Shown in pieces: positions 29,887 to 38,410 of a stretch of DNA of 64,000 nucleotides. Every line of letters starts with the position of its first letter. The first letter of the stretch is position 1. Origin of the DNA: Myxococcales bacterium (lineage in GTDB: Bacteria; Myxococcota_A; Polyangia; Haliangiales; Haliangiaceae); the NCBI GenBank assembly GCA_016717005.1, contig JADJUF010000037.1, positions 930,001 to 994,000 on the forward strand, written 5' to 3'. Both the position numbers and the translations under genes were made by a program. The notes below the pieces were generated by a model, which was given only the letters and a program-made list of their open reading frames with translations, searched no databases and was not told the origin of the DNA.

Positions 29887-31424
29887 CCCGGGCGCGCACG
29901 ATGGTCGCGCTGGGTGCGGTGGTCGCGCTGGCGATCGCGCCGAGCGCCCGCGCCGACGATCCGACGACCGCGGCCCACGACGGCGATCCGACCGCCGCGG
30001 GCGCCGCCGGCGATCCGACGACCGCGGGCGCCGCGCGCCGGCTGACCCTGGCCGACGCGCTGGCGGTGGCGCGCACCGACAACCCGGCGCTCCGCGGTCA
30101 GCAGGTCGCGGTCGCGCGCGCCGAGGCCACCGCCCGCGCCGCCCGCGGCGTCGACGATCTGATCGTCGAGGGCGGCGTCGAGGGCACCGCCCGCACCAGC
30201 CCGGCGATCGCCGGCGCCGCGTTCCAGGACACCGCGACCCGCGCCGTCGCTGCCCGCGCCAGCGTGTGGCAGCCGCTGCCGTGGGGCGGACGGGTCGGCG
30301 TGCAGGTCGCCGACGACGTCGCCCGCGTGACCTCGCGGGTCGCGATCGGCGGGCCCGCCGTCGACATCACCACGACCGCGCACCGCCCGCGGGTCGAGCT
30401 GATCTGGCTGCAGCCGCTGGCCCGCGGGCGCGGCCGCGCGGTCCACGATCGCCCGCGCCACCAGGCCGAGCTGACCGCGGCGGTCGAGCGCGCCGGCGTC
30501 ACCGCGCGCGGCGCCCAGCTCGGGCTCGACGTCGCGACCGCGTACTGGGAGCTGGCGTACGCCGCGCACGAGGTCGCGCTGCGCGAGCACGCCCTGGTCG
30601 TGGCCCGGGATCAGCTCGCGGTCACGCGCGCGCGCACCGACGTCGGCCGCGGCTCGGACCTCGAGGTGCTCGCGGTCGAGCAGGCCCTGGCGGCCCGCGA
30701 GGTCGCGCGCCTGGCCGCGGTCCAGGCCCGCACCGCCCGCGCGGTCGACCTCGCGGTCCTGCTCGCGGTCGACCCAGCGACGCCGCTGGTCGCCGCCGAT
30801 CCGCTGGTCGATCCCGCGCCCGCGCCGCCCCCGGCGCTCGACGCGACCCTGGCCGCGGCCCTGTCGTTCGCGCCCGAGCTGCGCGCGGTCGAGCACCAGA
30901 CCGAGCTGGCCGCGACCGAGCTCGCCGCCGCTGATGGAGACCGCGGCCCCGCGATCGATCTGACCGTGCGCGGCGGCCCGGCCGGCAGCTCGGACCGCGC
31001 CGGCGCCGCCTGGAGCCAGGTCGCGCAGCTCGACGGCTACGAGGTCAGCGCCGGCCTGGCGTTCGCGCTGCCGGTCGGCGATCGCGCGGCCCGCGGCCGG
31101 GTCGCCGCCGCCCGCCACGAGCGCAGCCGGCTCGAGCTCGAGCGCGCCGACCGCCGCGCGCACCTGGGCGCCGCGGTCCGCCGCGCCGTCGACGCCCTGG
31201 TGCTCTCGGATCAGCGCATCGCCGCCGCCGCCCTGGCCGCGGACCTGGCCGAGCGCACCGTCGCGCTCGAGCGCGATCGCTGGCGCACCGGCCTCGGCAC
31301 CAACTTCGACGTGCTGACCCGCCAGGATCAGGCCGTCGCCGCCGCCGCCGCCCTGGCGCGGGCCCACGCCGATCGCCGCATCGCCGCCGCCGCCGTCGCC
31401 GCGCTCACCGGCGCGCCGCGCTGA
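29883..31424 (+). CDS. TolC-type outer-membrane efflux protein
   Basis: The GTG at 29883 overlaps the previous stop, giving 513 residues. A signal peptide (MTRARTMVALGAVVALAIAP...ARA) precedes a short repeated linker (DPTTAA / DPTAAG units). The OEP repeats follow: LTLADALAVARTDNPALRGQ at the start of the first, an internal duplication near AALSFAPELRAVEHQTELAA, and long Ala-rich coiled coils. It should form the outer-membrane channel of the exporter encoded upstream. It converges with the M2 peptidase gene, and the shared end region is tandemly amplified. Confidence 0.88.
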   Translation: MTRARTMVALGAVVALAIAPSARADDPTTAAHDGDPTAAGAAGDPTTAGAARRLTLADALAVARTDNPALRGQQVAVARAEATARAARGVDDLIVEGGVEGTARTSPAIAGAAFQDTATRAVAARASVWQPLPWGGRVGVQVADDVARVTSRVAIGGPAVDITTTAHRPRVELIWLQPLARGRGRAVHDRPRHQAELTAAVERAGVTARGAQLGLDVATAYWELAYAAHEVALREHALVVARDQLAVTRARTDVGRGSDLEVLAVEQALAAREVARLAAVQARTARAVDLAVLLAVDPATPLVAADPLVDPAPAPPPALDATLAAALSFAPELRAVEHQTELAATELAAADGDRGPAIDLTVRGGPAGSSDRAGAAWSQVAQLDGYEVSAGLAFALPVGDRAARGRVAAARHERSRLELERADRRAHLGAAVRRAVDALVLSDQRIAAAALAADLAERTVALERDRWRTGLGTNFDVLTRQDQAVAAAAALARAHADRRIAAAAVAALTGAPR

Positions 31425-31650
31425 GCCGCGCTACCAGCCGCACTCCTGGCCCGCGTTCTGCGCCTTCCGCCACGCGTGCAGCGTCGTCGTCGAGCGCGCG
31501 GGCGCGCCGCCGCGCTGAGCCGCGCTACCAGCCGCACTCCTGGCCCGCGTTCTGCGCCTTCAGCCACGCGTGCAGCGACGTCGTCGAGCGCGCGGGCGCG
31601 CCGCCGCGCTGAGCCGCGCTACCAGCCGCACTCCTGGCCCGCGTTCTGCG
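31412..31650. repeat. ~93-bp repeat of the convergent tolC-type / M2 peptidase gene ends
   Basis: The unit starting ctgagccgcgctaccagccg occurs at about 31421, 31514 and 31609. Each copy contains both the TGA of the TolC-type gene (plus) and the CTA complement of the peptidase stop (minus), so the whole convergent junction has been tandemly copied. Confidence 0.9.
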
Positions 31651-33478
31651 CCTTCAGCCACGCGTGCAGCGGCGCGAAGTAGTCGAGCATCGCGGTCGCG
31701 TCGATCTCGCGCTGGCCGGTCATGGCCTCGAGCGCGTCGGGCCAGGGCTTGCTCGCGCCCAGCGCGAGCATCGCCGCCAGCTTGGTGCCGGCGCCGGGGC
31801 TGCCGTAGATCGAGCACTCGTGCAGCGGCCCGTCCCAGCCCGCGGCCTTGCACAGCGCGCGGTGGAACTGGAACTGCAAGATCGTCGACAGGAAGTAGCG
31901 CAGGTACGGCGTGTTCGACGGCACGTGGTACTTGGCGCCGGGGTCGAAGTCGGTCGCGGCCCGCGCCACCGCCGGCGCGACGCCCTGGTACTGCTGGCGC
32001 AGCTCCCACCAGCGCTGGTTCCACTGCTCGGGGGTGATCTTCCCCGAGAACGCCTCCCACCGCCACTTGTCGACGACCAGGCCGAAGGGCAGGAACGCGA
32101 CCTTGCTGAGCGCGACGAACATCTGCTGGTTGATCACCGCCTCGGGCGCCACCGAGACCTTGTCGAGCAGGCCGATCTGCTTCAAGTAGCTCGGGGTGAT
32201 CGACAGCGCGATCGTGTCGCCGATCGCCTCGTGGAAGCCGTCGTTGGCGCCGCTCTGGAACAGCACCGGCAGCTTGTAGTAGCTCAGGTAGTAGTAGTCG
32301 TGCCCGAGCTCGTGGTGCAGCGTGATCAGGTCCTCCTGGTTGACCTTGATGCACATCTTGATGCGCGCGTCGCCGGAGTAGGTCGGGTCCCAGGCGCTGG
32401 CGTGGCACACGACCTCCTTGCCCTTGGGCTGCACCAGCTGCGACCGCTCCCAGAACGTCGCCGGCAGCGACGGCAGGCCCAGCGACACGAAGAACGACTC
32501 GGCCAGCTTGGCCATCCGGGTCGCGTCGTACTTCTGCTTGACCAGCGCAGCCGAGACGTCGGGCGAGGCCTGGCCCTTGTTGGGCTCGAGCAGGTCGTAG
32601 ACGTTGCTCCAGTCCTGCGCCCACATGTTGCCGAGCATGTGCGCCGGCATCGGGCCGGTCGGAGGCACGACCTTGGGGCCGTAGAACTTCGACAGCCGGC
32701 GCCGGGTGTAGCAGTGCAGGTCCTTGTACAGCGGCTCGACCTGGCCCCACAGCGTGTCGGCCATCGCGACCACGTCGTCGGGCTTCATGTCGTACGACGA
32801 CAGCCACAGCTCGCTGACGTCGGCGAAGCCGTTGGCCGCGACGCCCTCGTTGGCCAGCGGGACGAACCGCTCGTAGATCGGGCGCACCGCGCGCCCGGTG
32901 GTGTCGTGCCAGCCCTGCCACGCGGCGAGCAGCTCGGCGGGCTTGCGGCTCTTGGCCATGATGGTGGTGAGCTGGCCGAGATCCTGGCACGCGCCCTTCG
33001 CGCCGCACACCTTGCTCTTGCCGTAGGTGCTGTCCATCGCGGTCGTGGCCTCGGCCAGCGCCTTGGCCTTCTGCTCGTCGGCGGGCGCGGTCTGCCCGGC
33101 GATGCGCAGCAGGTGGAACTGGCGCTGGGTGGCGGGGTCGAGCTTGCCGACGACGCCCTCGAACTTCTTGGCCTCGCCGATCTTCCGGGTGAGGTACGCC
33201 GTCGCCGCCTCGGCGGTGAGCGCGGCGCGGGCCTCGGTCTCGGGCGTGATGTTGGTCGACCGCTCCCAGTCCGCGGTGTCGCGCACGGTCCAGACCTCGC
33301 GCAGGCCCTTGTCGACGTCGGCGATGAAGGCCTGGGCCTCCTCGACGGTCGGCCCCACCGGGGTGGCGGTGCGGGTGCCGGTGCCGTTGGTCGGCGCCGG
33401 CGGCTTCGACTTCGACTTGCACGCGAGCAGGCTGGGCGCGAGGGCCAGCGCGATGACAGCAAGGGTACGAGTGCGCAT
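31619..33478 (-). CDS. M2-family (ACE-like) zinc peptidase lipoprotein
   Basis: The 619-residue product starts MRTRTLAVIALALAPSLLAC, a lipoprotein signal peptide with Cys20. The zinc site is HHELGH: HEXXH spans H389 to H393, and the third ligand E417 in HEAIGD lies 24 residues after the second His, as in angiotensin-converting enzymes. Further family motifs are APEAVINQQMFVALSKVAF and YHVPSNTPYLRYFLSTILQF. It is a dipeptidyl-carboxypeptidase-type enzyme acting outside the cytoplasmic membrane, anchored by lipid. Length matches single-domain bacterial M2 peptidases. Physiological substrate unknown; peptide scavenging is likely. Confidence 0.92.
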   Translation of the reverse strand: MRTRTLAVIALALAPSLLACKSKSKPPAPTNGTGTRTATPVGPTVEEAQAFIADVDKGLREVWTVRDTADWERSTNITPETEARAALTAEAATAYLTRKIGEAKKFEGVVGKLDPATQRQFHLLRIAGQTAPADEQKAKALAEATTAMDSTYGKSKVCGAKGACQDLGQLTTIMAKSRKPAELLAAWQGWHDTTGRAVRPIYERFVPLANEGVAANGFADVSELWLSSYDMKPDDVVAMADTLWGQVEPLYKDLHCYTRRRLSKFYGPKVVPPTGPMPAHMLGNMWAQDWSNVYDLLEPNKGQASPDVSAALVKQKYDATRMAKLAESFFVSLGLPSLPATFWERSQLVQPKGKEVVCHASAWDPTYSGDARIKMCIKVNQEDLITLHHELGHDYYYLSYYKLPVLFQSGANDGFHEAIGDTIALSITPSYLKQIGLLDKVSVAPEAVINQQMFVALSKVAFLPFGLVVDKWRWEAFSGKITPEQWNQRWWELRQQYQGVAPAVARAATDFDPGAKYHVPSNTPYLRYFLSTILQFQFHRALCKAAGWDGPLHECSIYGSPGAGTKLAAMLALGASKPWPDALEAMTGQREIDATAMLDYFAPLHAWLKAQNAGQECGW

Positions 33479-33544
33479 GCCGACGATGTATCACCGGCGC
33501 GCGCGCCGATCACCTGCGCAGGCCCGGCGTCGCAGGTGTCGCAG

Positions 33545-34090
33545 TCACGGGCGCGGGCCGGGCTCGACCACGACCGCGCGCGGCATCACCGGATCGGTCC
33601 GCGCGAGCGCGCGCCGCTCGAGCACCGCGACCACCGGCTCGACGACGAGCTGGGCCGCGGCGAGCAGGAACGCCCCGACGAGCCCGATCGGCACCAGCGG
33701 CCCGGCCCCGTCGACGTGATCGAGGAAGTGCGCCAGCGCGTACGCGAGCAGCAGCCCGAACGCCAGCGCCGCGCTGCCCACCGCCGCCACGACGCCGACG
33801 ATCAGCCGCCGCCGGTGCGCCCACCACTGCAGCCCGACGACGCCCACCAGCACGACGAACGGCCACGGCCCCAGATCGGCCAGGACGTGGTGCGCCGACG
33901 ACCACTCGTGCGGCGACGTCTGGTGCCAGCGCGTGCACACGCGATGGGTCTCGGTCGCGAACCCGAGCGCCGCCAGCAGGATCGCCACGCCCAGCGCGAT
34001 CCGGACGCCGTCGCGCACGCGCTTGCGGATGCCCGTCGTGTCGATCAGCCGCAGCGGGCGCCGCGGCACCAGCGGCGTGTCCGCGGTCAT
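33545..34090 (-). CDS. Four-TM integral membrane protein, paralogue family member 1
   Basis: The ATG at 34090 (MTADTPLVPRRPLRLIDTTG) gives 181 residues. Four hydrophobic segments are visible, near 33-50, 75-95 (FVVLVGVVGLQWWAHRRR), 98-120 and 130-150. The C-terminus LVVEPVVAVLERRALARTDP is closely similar to the ends of the two proteins encoded upstream, so these are tandem paralogues. No known family. A shared TM2-TM3 basic loop (AHRRR) is conserved in three members. Confidence 0.6.
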   Translation of the reverse strand: MTADTPLVPRRPLRLIDTTGIRKRVRDGVRIALGVAILLAALGFATETHRVCTRWHQTSPHEWSSAHHVLADLGPWPFVVLVGVVGLQWWAHRRRLIVGVVAAVGSAALAFGLLLAYALAHFLDHVDGAGPLVPIGLVGAFLLAAAQLVVEPVVAVLERRALARTDPVMPRAVVVEPGPRP

Positions 34091-34137
34091 CGGCCACCGC
34101 CCGCGATCACGGACGCGGCCCGCGCGCGCTCGGTCAT

Positions 34138-34272
34138 CGGCCACCGTCCACGATCACCGCCGCGCGCGGGAGCCCCGGATCGCGACGCTCGAGCCGCACG
34201 TGCGCGGTCATCGGCCACCGCCCACGACCACCGCCGCGCGCGGGAGCCCCGGGTCGCGACGCTCGAGCCGCG
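34138..34272 (-). repeat. Duplicated 3' end of the 34208-34741 gene
   Basis: Bases 34138-34202 repeat 34208-34272 with a few substitutions (core gaccaccgccgcgcgcggga in one copy). The copied piece is the last ~20 codons of the minus-strand membrane protein gene and lies immediately past its stop. Confidence 0.8.
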
Positions 34273-34741
34273 CGCGCTCGGCCCGGGCCAGGAGCGGCTC
34301 GACGATCACCTGCGCCAGCGACAGCAGCACCAGCGCGAGGCCGCCGAACGCGCTGCCATCGCCGCCCTCGACGAAGGACAGCAGGTGGGCGACCGCGACG
34401 ATCCCCAGCGCGACCACCGCGGCGACCAGGCTCCCGAGGCCAGCGAGGATCCCGGCCATCATCCGACGCCGATGCGCGACCGCCTGCAGGATCCCGAGGA
34501 TCCCCAGGATCACGATCGGCGCAGGGCCGGTGTCGCTGTAGACCGCGTGGGGCGGCCCGTAGTCCGAGGGGTCGCAGTCACCCAACGAGGGGCACGCCGC
34601 GTGTTGCTCGATCCCGATGGCCACAGCGGTCACGCCCGCGAGCGCGATGATCGTCATCCGCAGCCCCGTGCGCGCGACCCGCCGCCCGCCGGTCAACGTC
34701 AGGTCGCGCAGCCGCCGCCGAGGCCCCAAGCGTTGATCCAC
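34208..34741 (-). CDS. Four-TM integral membrane protein, paralogue family member 2
   Basis: The 177-residue protein starts MDQRLGPRRRLRDLTLTGGR. Its first ~28 residues are nearly identical to the protein at 34784-35308, and its C-terminus (VIVEPLLARAERARLERRDP) matches too. Four TM helices; an external loop after TM1 carries two Cys (CPSLGDC). The sequence just upstream of the start (ggatatcagctcaccc on the plus strand) is identical to that before the next paralogue, so promoter and gene were duplicated together. Function unknown. Confidence 0.65.
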   Translation of the reverse strand: MDQRLGPRRRLRDLTLTGGRRVARTGLRMTIIALAGVTAVAIGIEQHAACPSLGDCDPSDYGPPHAVYSDTGPAPIVILGILGILQAVAHRRRMMAGILAGLGSLVAAVVALGIVAVAHLLSFVEGGDGSAFGGLALVLLSLAQVIVEPLLARAERARLERRDPGLPRAAVVVGGGR

Positions 34742-34783
34742 GCCATCAGGATATCAGCTCACCCCCGGCGACTCACGGCGGAT

Positions 34784-35308
34784 TCACGGCGCCCTCGCGA
34801 TCGCATGCGGGATCACCGGATCGCCGCGCTCGAGGCGGGTCCGCTCGGCCCCGGCGAGGAGCGGCTCGGCGATCACCTGCGCCACGGCCAGCAGCACCAG
34901 GCCGAAGGCCGCCAGCCGCACGCGCTCGTCGCCGTCGACCTGCGAGAGGAAGTGCGCGGACACCACCAGCCACAGCACCGCGACCGAGGCGAGCATCTCG
35001 ATCACCGCGATCAGGACAGCGCCGGGATGGCGTCGACGATGCGCGATCACCTGCAGGGCCACGATCAGCGCCAACACGGCAGCGGGCCACGGTCCAGTGT
35101 CGTCGTAGAGCGCGTGCGGCCGCCCGAACCCCGAGTCGGCGCACGGGCCGAAGGAGTGACAGACCCGGTGGTGCACCGCGGCGATCGCGATCGTGGTCAG
35201 CGCCGCGAGCGCGACGATCATCGCCCGCACCCCCGTCCGCGCGACCCGCCGGCCGCCGGTCAGCGTCACGTCGCGCAGCCGCCGCCGCGGCCCCAACCGT
35301 TGGTCCAC
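34784..35308 (-). CDS. Four-TM integral membrane protein, paralogue family member 3
   Basis: The 174-residue protein starts MDQRLGPRRRLRDVTLTGGR, a near-copy of the N-terminus of member 2. Four TM helices, a Cys pair in the first loop (CHSFGPC), the AHRRR loop and the ending VIAEPLLAGAERTRLERGDP are shared with the other members, but the TM segments have diverged considerably. A tandem duplication of about 570 bp explains the arrangement. Function unknown. Confidence 0.65.
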   Translation of the reverse strand: MDQRLGPRRRLRDVTLTGGRRVARTGVRAMIVALAALTTIAIAAVHHRVCHSFGPCADSGFGRPHALYDDTGPWPAAVLALIVALQVIAHRRRHPGAVLIAVIEMLASVAVLWLVVSAHFLSQVDGDERVRLAAFGLVLLAVAQVIAEPLLAGAERTRLERGDPVIPHAIARAP

Positions 35309-35445
35309 GCCGCCAGGATATCAGCTCACCCTCGGCCGCGCCGCCGCGATCGCGTGCGGCCGCGTCGCGCACCGACCGGCGCGCGCCCTGCACGCGCGCC
35401 ACGCCAGCCTGGGCACGGGCGAGCTGGCCGAGGCTGGCGCAGGCG

Positions 35446-35955
35446 TCACCTGACGGTCCGCTCGTCGGTGCGCATCGTCGCGCAGGCCAGCGCGGGCTCG
35501 ATCCGCTCGAGCCCGCGGCGCGTGCTCATCGCGGCCCAAAGATCGAGCCACGCCTGGGCCGCGACGGCCATCATCAGCCCCCTCGTCCACACGCGGACGC
35601 CGTCGATCTCTGGAAAGAGATGATTGTAGAGGTGCCGCTGCGACGTGATCACGTCGTCGAGCCACCACGCCAGCGCGGCTATCACCAGCGCGGCGCCCAG
35701 CGCCACGCCGAGGCGGCGCCCGAGGGTCGCCCACGCCAGCACGCCGATGGTCCCGAGCGCCACCAGCGGTGGCCACCCGAGGTCATGGTGGAGCGTGCAC
35801 GGGACCTGCTGCGGGTCCTTGTGGTGCGCCCCCACGACGATCACCACCTGCATCGCGGCCAGGAGCGTCACGCCCAGGCGCCCGATGACGCTCATCCAGC
35901 GGACCACCGGAGCGGGCCGGATCGACGACAGCGACCGCCGCCGGGCCAGCGGCAT
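35446..35955 (-). CDS. Four-TM integral membrane protein, distant paralogue (member 4)
   Basis: The ATG at 35955 (MPLARRRSLSSIRPAPVVRW) gives 169 residues. Four hydrophobic segments and the layout of a post-TM1 loop (HHKDPQQVPCTLHHDLGWPP) match the three neighbours, and the tail TRRGLERIEPALACA parallels their C-terminal ER..DP ending. It is more distant than members 1-3. A longer open frame begins upstream, but its N-terminus is compositionally non-coding. Function unknown. Confidence 0.55.
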   Translation of the reverse strand: MPLARRRSLSSIRPAPVVRWMSVIGRLGVTLLAAMQVVIVVGAHHKDPQQVPCTLHHDLGWPPLVALGTIGVLAWATLGRRLGVALGAALVIAALAWWLDDVITSQRHLYNHLFPEIDGVRVWTRGLMMAVAAQAWLDLWAAMSTRRGLERIEPALACATMRTDERTVR

Positions 35956-36243
35956 GTCCCGCGTCGACCGGAGCGGGAGCGGCGACCTCACACCGCTGGG
36001 ATGCCGGCCCCGCCGCCGTCGTCGCCCGCGATCGCGCCCCGCGACGAGCACGCGATGCGCGCGCCCTACGCCGGCCGGCGCAGCCAGGCGCACACCGCGG
36101 TCGCAGGTGTGTCGGTCATCGGCGGCGAGACCATGCACTCACCGGGCCGCCACGCGCGCGCGCCCACCGCGGCGCAACCGCGCGGCGCAACCGCGCGGCG
36201 CAACCGCGCTGACGCGCCCGCCCGATCGTGCGAAGCTCCCGGC

Positions 36244-37119
36244 GTGACGACGCCACTGGTGATCATCGGGTGCGGCTACGTCGGAGCCGCGGTCGCCCGC
36301 TCGGCCCTGGCCGCCGGCCGCACCGTCCGCGTGTGCGCGCGCTCGACTGGCCGCCTGGCCGCGCTCGGCGAGCTCGGCGCGCAGATCAAGTACCTCGACG
36401 CGGCCCTGCCCAAGCAGCTGCCCGCGGCGATGGCCAGCATGCGCGGCGGCACCTGCCTGTACTCGATCCCGCCGATCGGCTCGGTCCCGCCCGGCGACGG
36501 CCCGCGCAAGGCGATGCAGGCCGCGGCCGGCGCCGGCATCACCTGCTTCATCCACCTGAGCTCCGCCGGCCTCTACGGCTGCGACCCCGACGACGAGGCC
36601 TGGATCGACGACACCACCGAGGTCGCCCTCGACGATCCGGCGATGGCCGGGGTCCGCACCGACGAGGACGCGGTGCGCGCGGCGACCTACGACATGCGCT
36701 CGGTCATCCTGCGGCTCGCGCCGGTCTACGGGCCCGGGCGCGGCGTGCGCGCGCGCCTGCGCAAGGGCGACTACCGCCTGCTCGACGGCGGCGACCACGC
36801 GATCTCGCGCATCCACGTCGACGACGTCGTCCAGATCATCGAGGCCGCGGAGGCCCGCGCCGCCCACGGCTCGACCTACCTGTGCGCCGACGAGCGCCCC
36901 ACGACCCAGCGCGAGTACGCGACCTGGCTGTGCGATCGCATGGGGTTGCCGCTGCCGCCGTCGCGGGCGCTGCTCGAGCCCGGCAAGCCGCGCGGCTCGC
37001 ACCGCAACCGACGCGTCCGCGCCGAGCGCGTCCGCCAGGAGCTCGAGGTGACGCTGCGCTACCCGACGTTCGAGGCCGGCGAGGCCGCGATCGAGGCCGC
37101 CGAGGCCGCCGAGGCCTGA
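36244..37119 (+). CDS. NAD(P)-dependent epimerase / extended SDR-like protein
   Basis: The GTG at 36244 gives 291 residues beginning MTTPLVIIGCGYVGAAVARS, a Rossmann nucleotide-binding motif (GxGxxG type). HLSSAGLYG holds the Ser/Tyr region of extended SDRs, although the canonical YxxxK is replaced. LRLAPVYGPGRGVRARL and ISRIHVDDVVQIIEAA are typical of NAD-dependent epimerase/dehydratase family proteins such as YeeZ-like members. It ends in an Ala/Glu run (EAAIEAAEAAEA). Substrate unknown. Cytosolic. Confidence 0.8.
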   Translation: MTTPLVIIGCGYVGAAVARSALAAGRTVRVCARSTGRLAALGELGAQIKYLDAALPKQLPAAMASMRGGTCLYSIPPIGSVPPGDGPRKAMQAAAGAGITCFIHLSSAGLYGCDPDDEAWIDDTTEVALDDPAMAGVRTDEDAVRAATYDMRSVILRLAPVYGPGRGVRARLRKGDYRLLDGGDHAISRIHVDDVVQIIEAAEARAAHGSTYLCADERPTTQREYATWLCDRMGLPLPPSRALLEPGKPRGSHRNRRVRAERVRQELEVTLRYPTFEAGEAAIEAAEAAEA

Positions 37120-37319
37120 CGGGTGTTCCGTGACGCGTCTCCGGGCGCTGCGGCGCCGGTCGTCAGGCCCGGCGGGCGACGCCGCGCTCGATGGCTGAGT
37201 CGTGCGCCGCCCAGGGCTGCGCGCGGCGCAGGTCGGCGCTCCACGGAGGAGGCCGCCGCCAGCGGCCCACGGCACGAGCCCCCGCCACCAGCGACGCGGA
37301 CGGCATCACCTGACCCGCG

Positions 37320-37943
37320 CTACGCCAGGGTGGCGGTGCGCGTGAACCGCATGCGCCAGATCGGCAGGCTGGTGGCCTCGGCGTTCTGCTCGCGCCACGA
37401 CCGCACGCCGTAGGGGTTGCCGGCGCGCCAGAAGGTCCACGGCCCGGCCTGGTTCTCGTACCAGCCGTCGCGGCGCTCGAACGCCTCGAGCCCGGCCAGC
37501 GCCAGGTCCCAGACGTCGGTCTGCATGAACACGTCGCCGCCCGCGCGCACCAGCGGCGCCAGGTTCGTCACCAGCTCGTCGTCGACCATGCGGCGCTCGG
37601 CGTGCCGCCGCTTGAACCACGGGTCGGGGAAGTTCACGTAGACCCGATCGATCGCGCCGGGCGCGAACACCTCGGCCAGGTGCTTCTGCGCGTGGCAGAA
37701 CACCGCGGTCACCGGCGCGCCCTCGAGCGCCGCCTTGCGGTTGACCCAGTCGACCAGGTCATGGCGGATCTCGATGCCGACGTAGTGCCGCGACGGATCA
37801 GCGGCGGCGCGCTCGAACAGGAACTGCGCGTCGGCGCACCCGATCTCGACCTCGACCTCGCGGCCCGGCTCGAAGCTGGGGCGCTCGCCGTGGAACTGCT
37901 CGAAGAACGCCAGCGTCGGGTTGACGTGCTGCCGGATGCGCAT
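37320..37943 (-). CDS. trmB: tRNA (guanine-N7-)-methyltransferase
   Basis: This 207-residue protein makes m7G46 in tRNA using S-adenosylmethionine. Motifs seen: the SAM-binding VEIGCADAQFLFERA, YVGIEIRHDLVDW, and the family signature VYVNFPDPWFKRRHAERRMV with the Asp-Pro-Trp core. Length is usual. It lies 20 bp after the Nudix gene on the same strand, so it is likely co-transcribed with the lipoprotein and Nudix genes upstream. Confidence 0.93.
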   Translation of the reverse strand: MRIRQHVNPTLAFFEQFHGERPSFEPGREVEVEIGCADAQFLFERAAADPSRHYVGIEIRHDLVDWVNRKAALEGAPVTAVFCHAQKHLAEVFAPGAIDRVYVNFPDPWFKRRHAERRMVDDELVTNLAPLVRAGGDVFMQTDVWDLALAGLEAFERRDGWYENQAGPWTFWRAGNPYGVRSWREQNAEATSLPIWRMRFTRTATLA

Positions 37944-37963
37944 GCGCGCCTCGCCGCGCGGTC

Positions 37964-38410
37964 TTACGACCGCGGCACCACGACGGCGTCGAGCGCCGCG
38001 AACCCGAACTGCCGCACGTTCTCGGGCGACTCGAGCCGCGCCAGCTCATCCCGATCGACCCACTTCCAGTCGGCCAGCTCCTCGTTGGGCACGACCACGG
38101 CGTCGTCGGGCACGTCGGCGACGAACACGAAGTTCAGGTGCACGCCCTTGCTGCCGGCCTGGTGCTCCTCGTAGCCGAGGAAGCCCCAGGGCACGCCGTC
38201 GAACGCGCCGGCCAGCGGTCCGAACCGACCGGTCAGCCCGGTCTCCTCGCGCAGCTCCCGGCTGGCGGCCTCGAGCGGCGTCTCCCCCGGCTCGAGCTCG
38301 CCGCCGACCGGCAGCCAGGTCGCCAGGCGGCGGTGGAAGATCGCCAGCACCTCGGTGCCCTTGCGGCGAGCGTAGATGGCGACCGAGAAGGCGCGGCGAT
38401 CTGGGTTCAT
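37964..38410 (-). CDS. Nudix hydrolase
   Basis: Start MNPDRRAFSVAIYARRKGTE at 38410, 148 residues. The complete Nudix box GX5EX7REUXEEXGU is present: GELEPGETPLEAASRELREE followed by TGL. The motif binds Mg2+ and cleaves nucleoside-diphosphate-linked compounds; the substrate cannot be inferred. Its ATG overlaps the stop of the lipoprotein gene upstream (ATGA), and trmB follows 20 bp downstream. Confidence 0.9.
   Translation of the reverse strand: MNPDRRAFSVAIYARRKGTEVLAIFHRRLATWLPVGGELEPGETPLEAASRELREETGLTGRFGPLAGAFDGVPWGFLGYEEHQAGSKGVHLNFVFVADVPDDAVVVPNEELADWKWVDRDELARLESPENVRQFGFAALDAVVVPRS

Noticed and set aside
27855..31367. Long minus-strand open frame opposite the exporter genes
   Set aside because: The plus strand there carries ABC ATPase, HlyD and TolC motifs; the minus frame has none and runs through the 44-bp repeats.
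31664..35623. Long plus-strand open frame opposite the M2 peptidase and membrane proteins
   Set aside because: It crosses several real minus-strand genes and lacks any domain; an artefact of GC bias.
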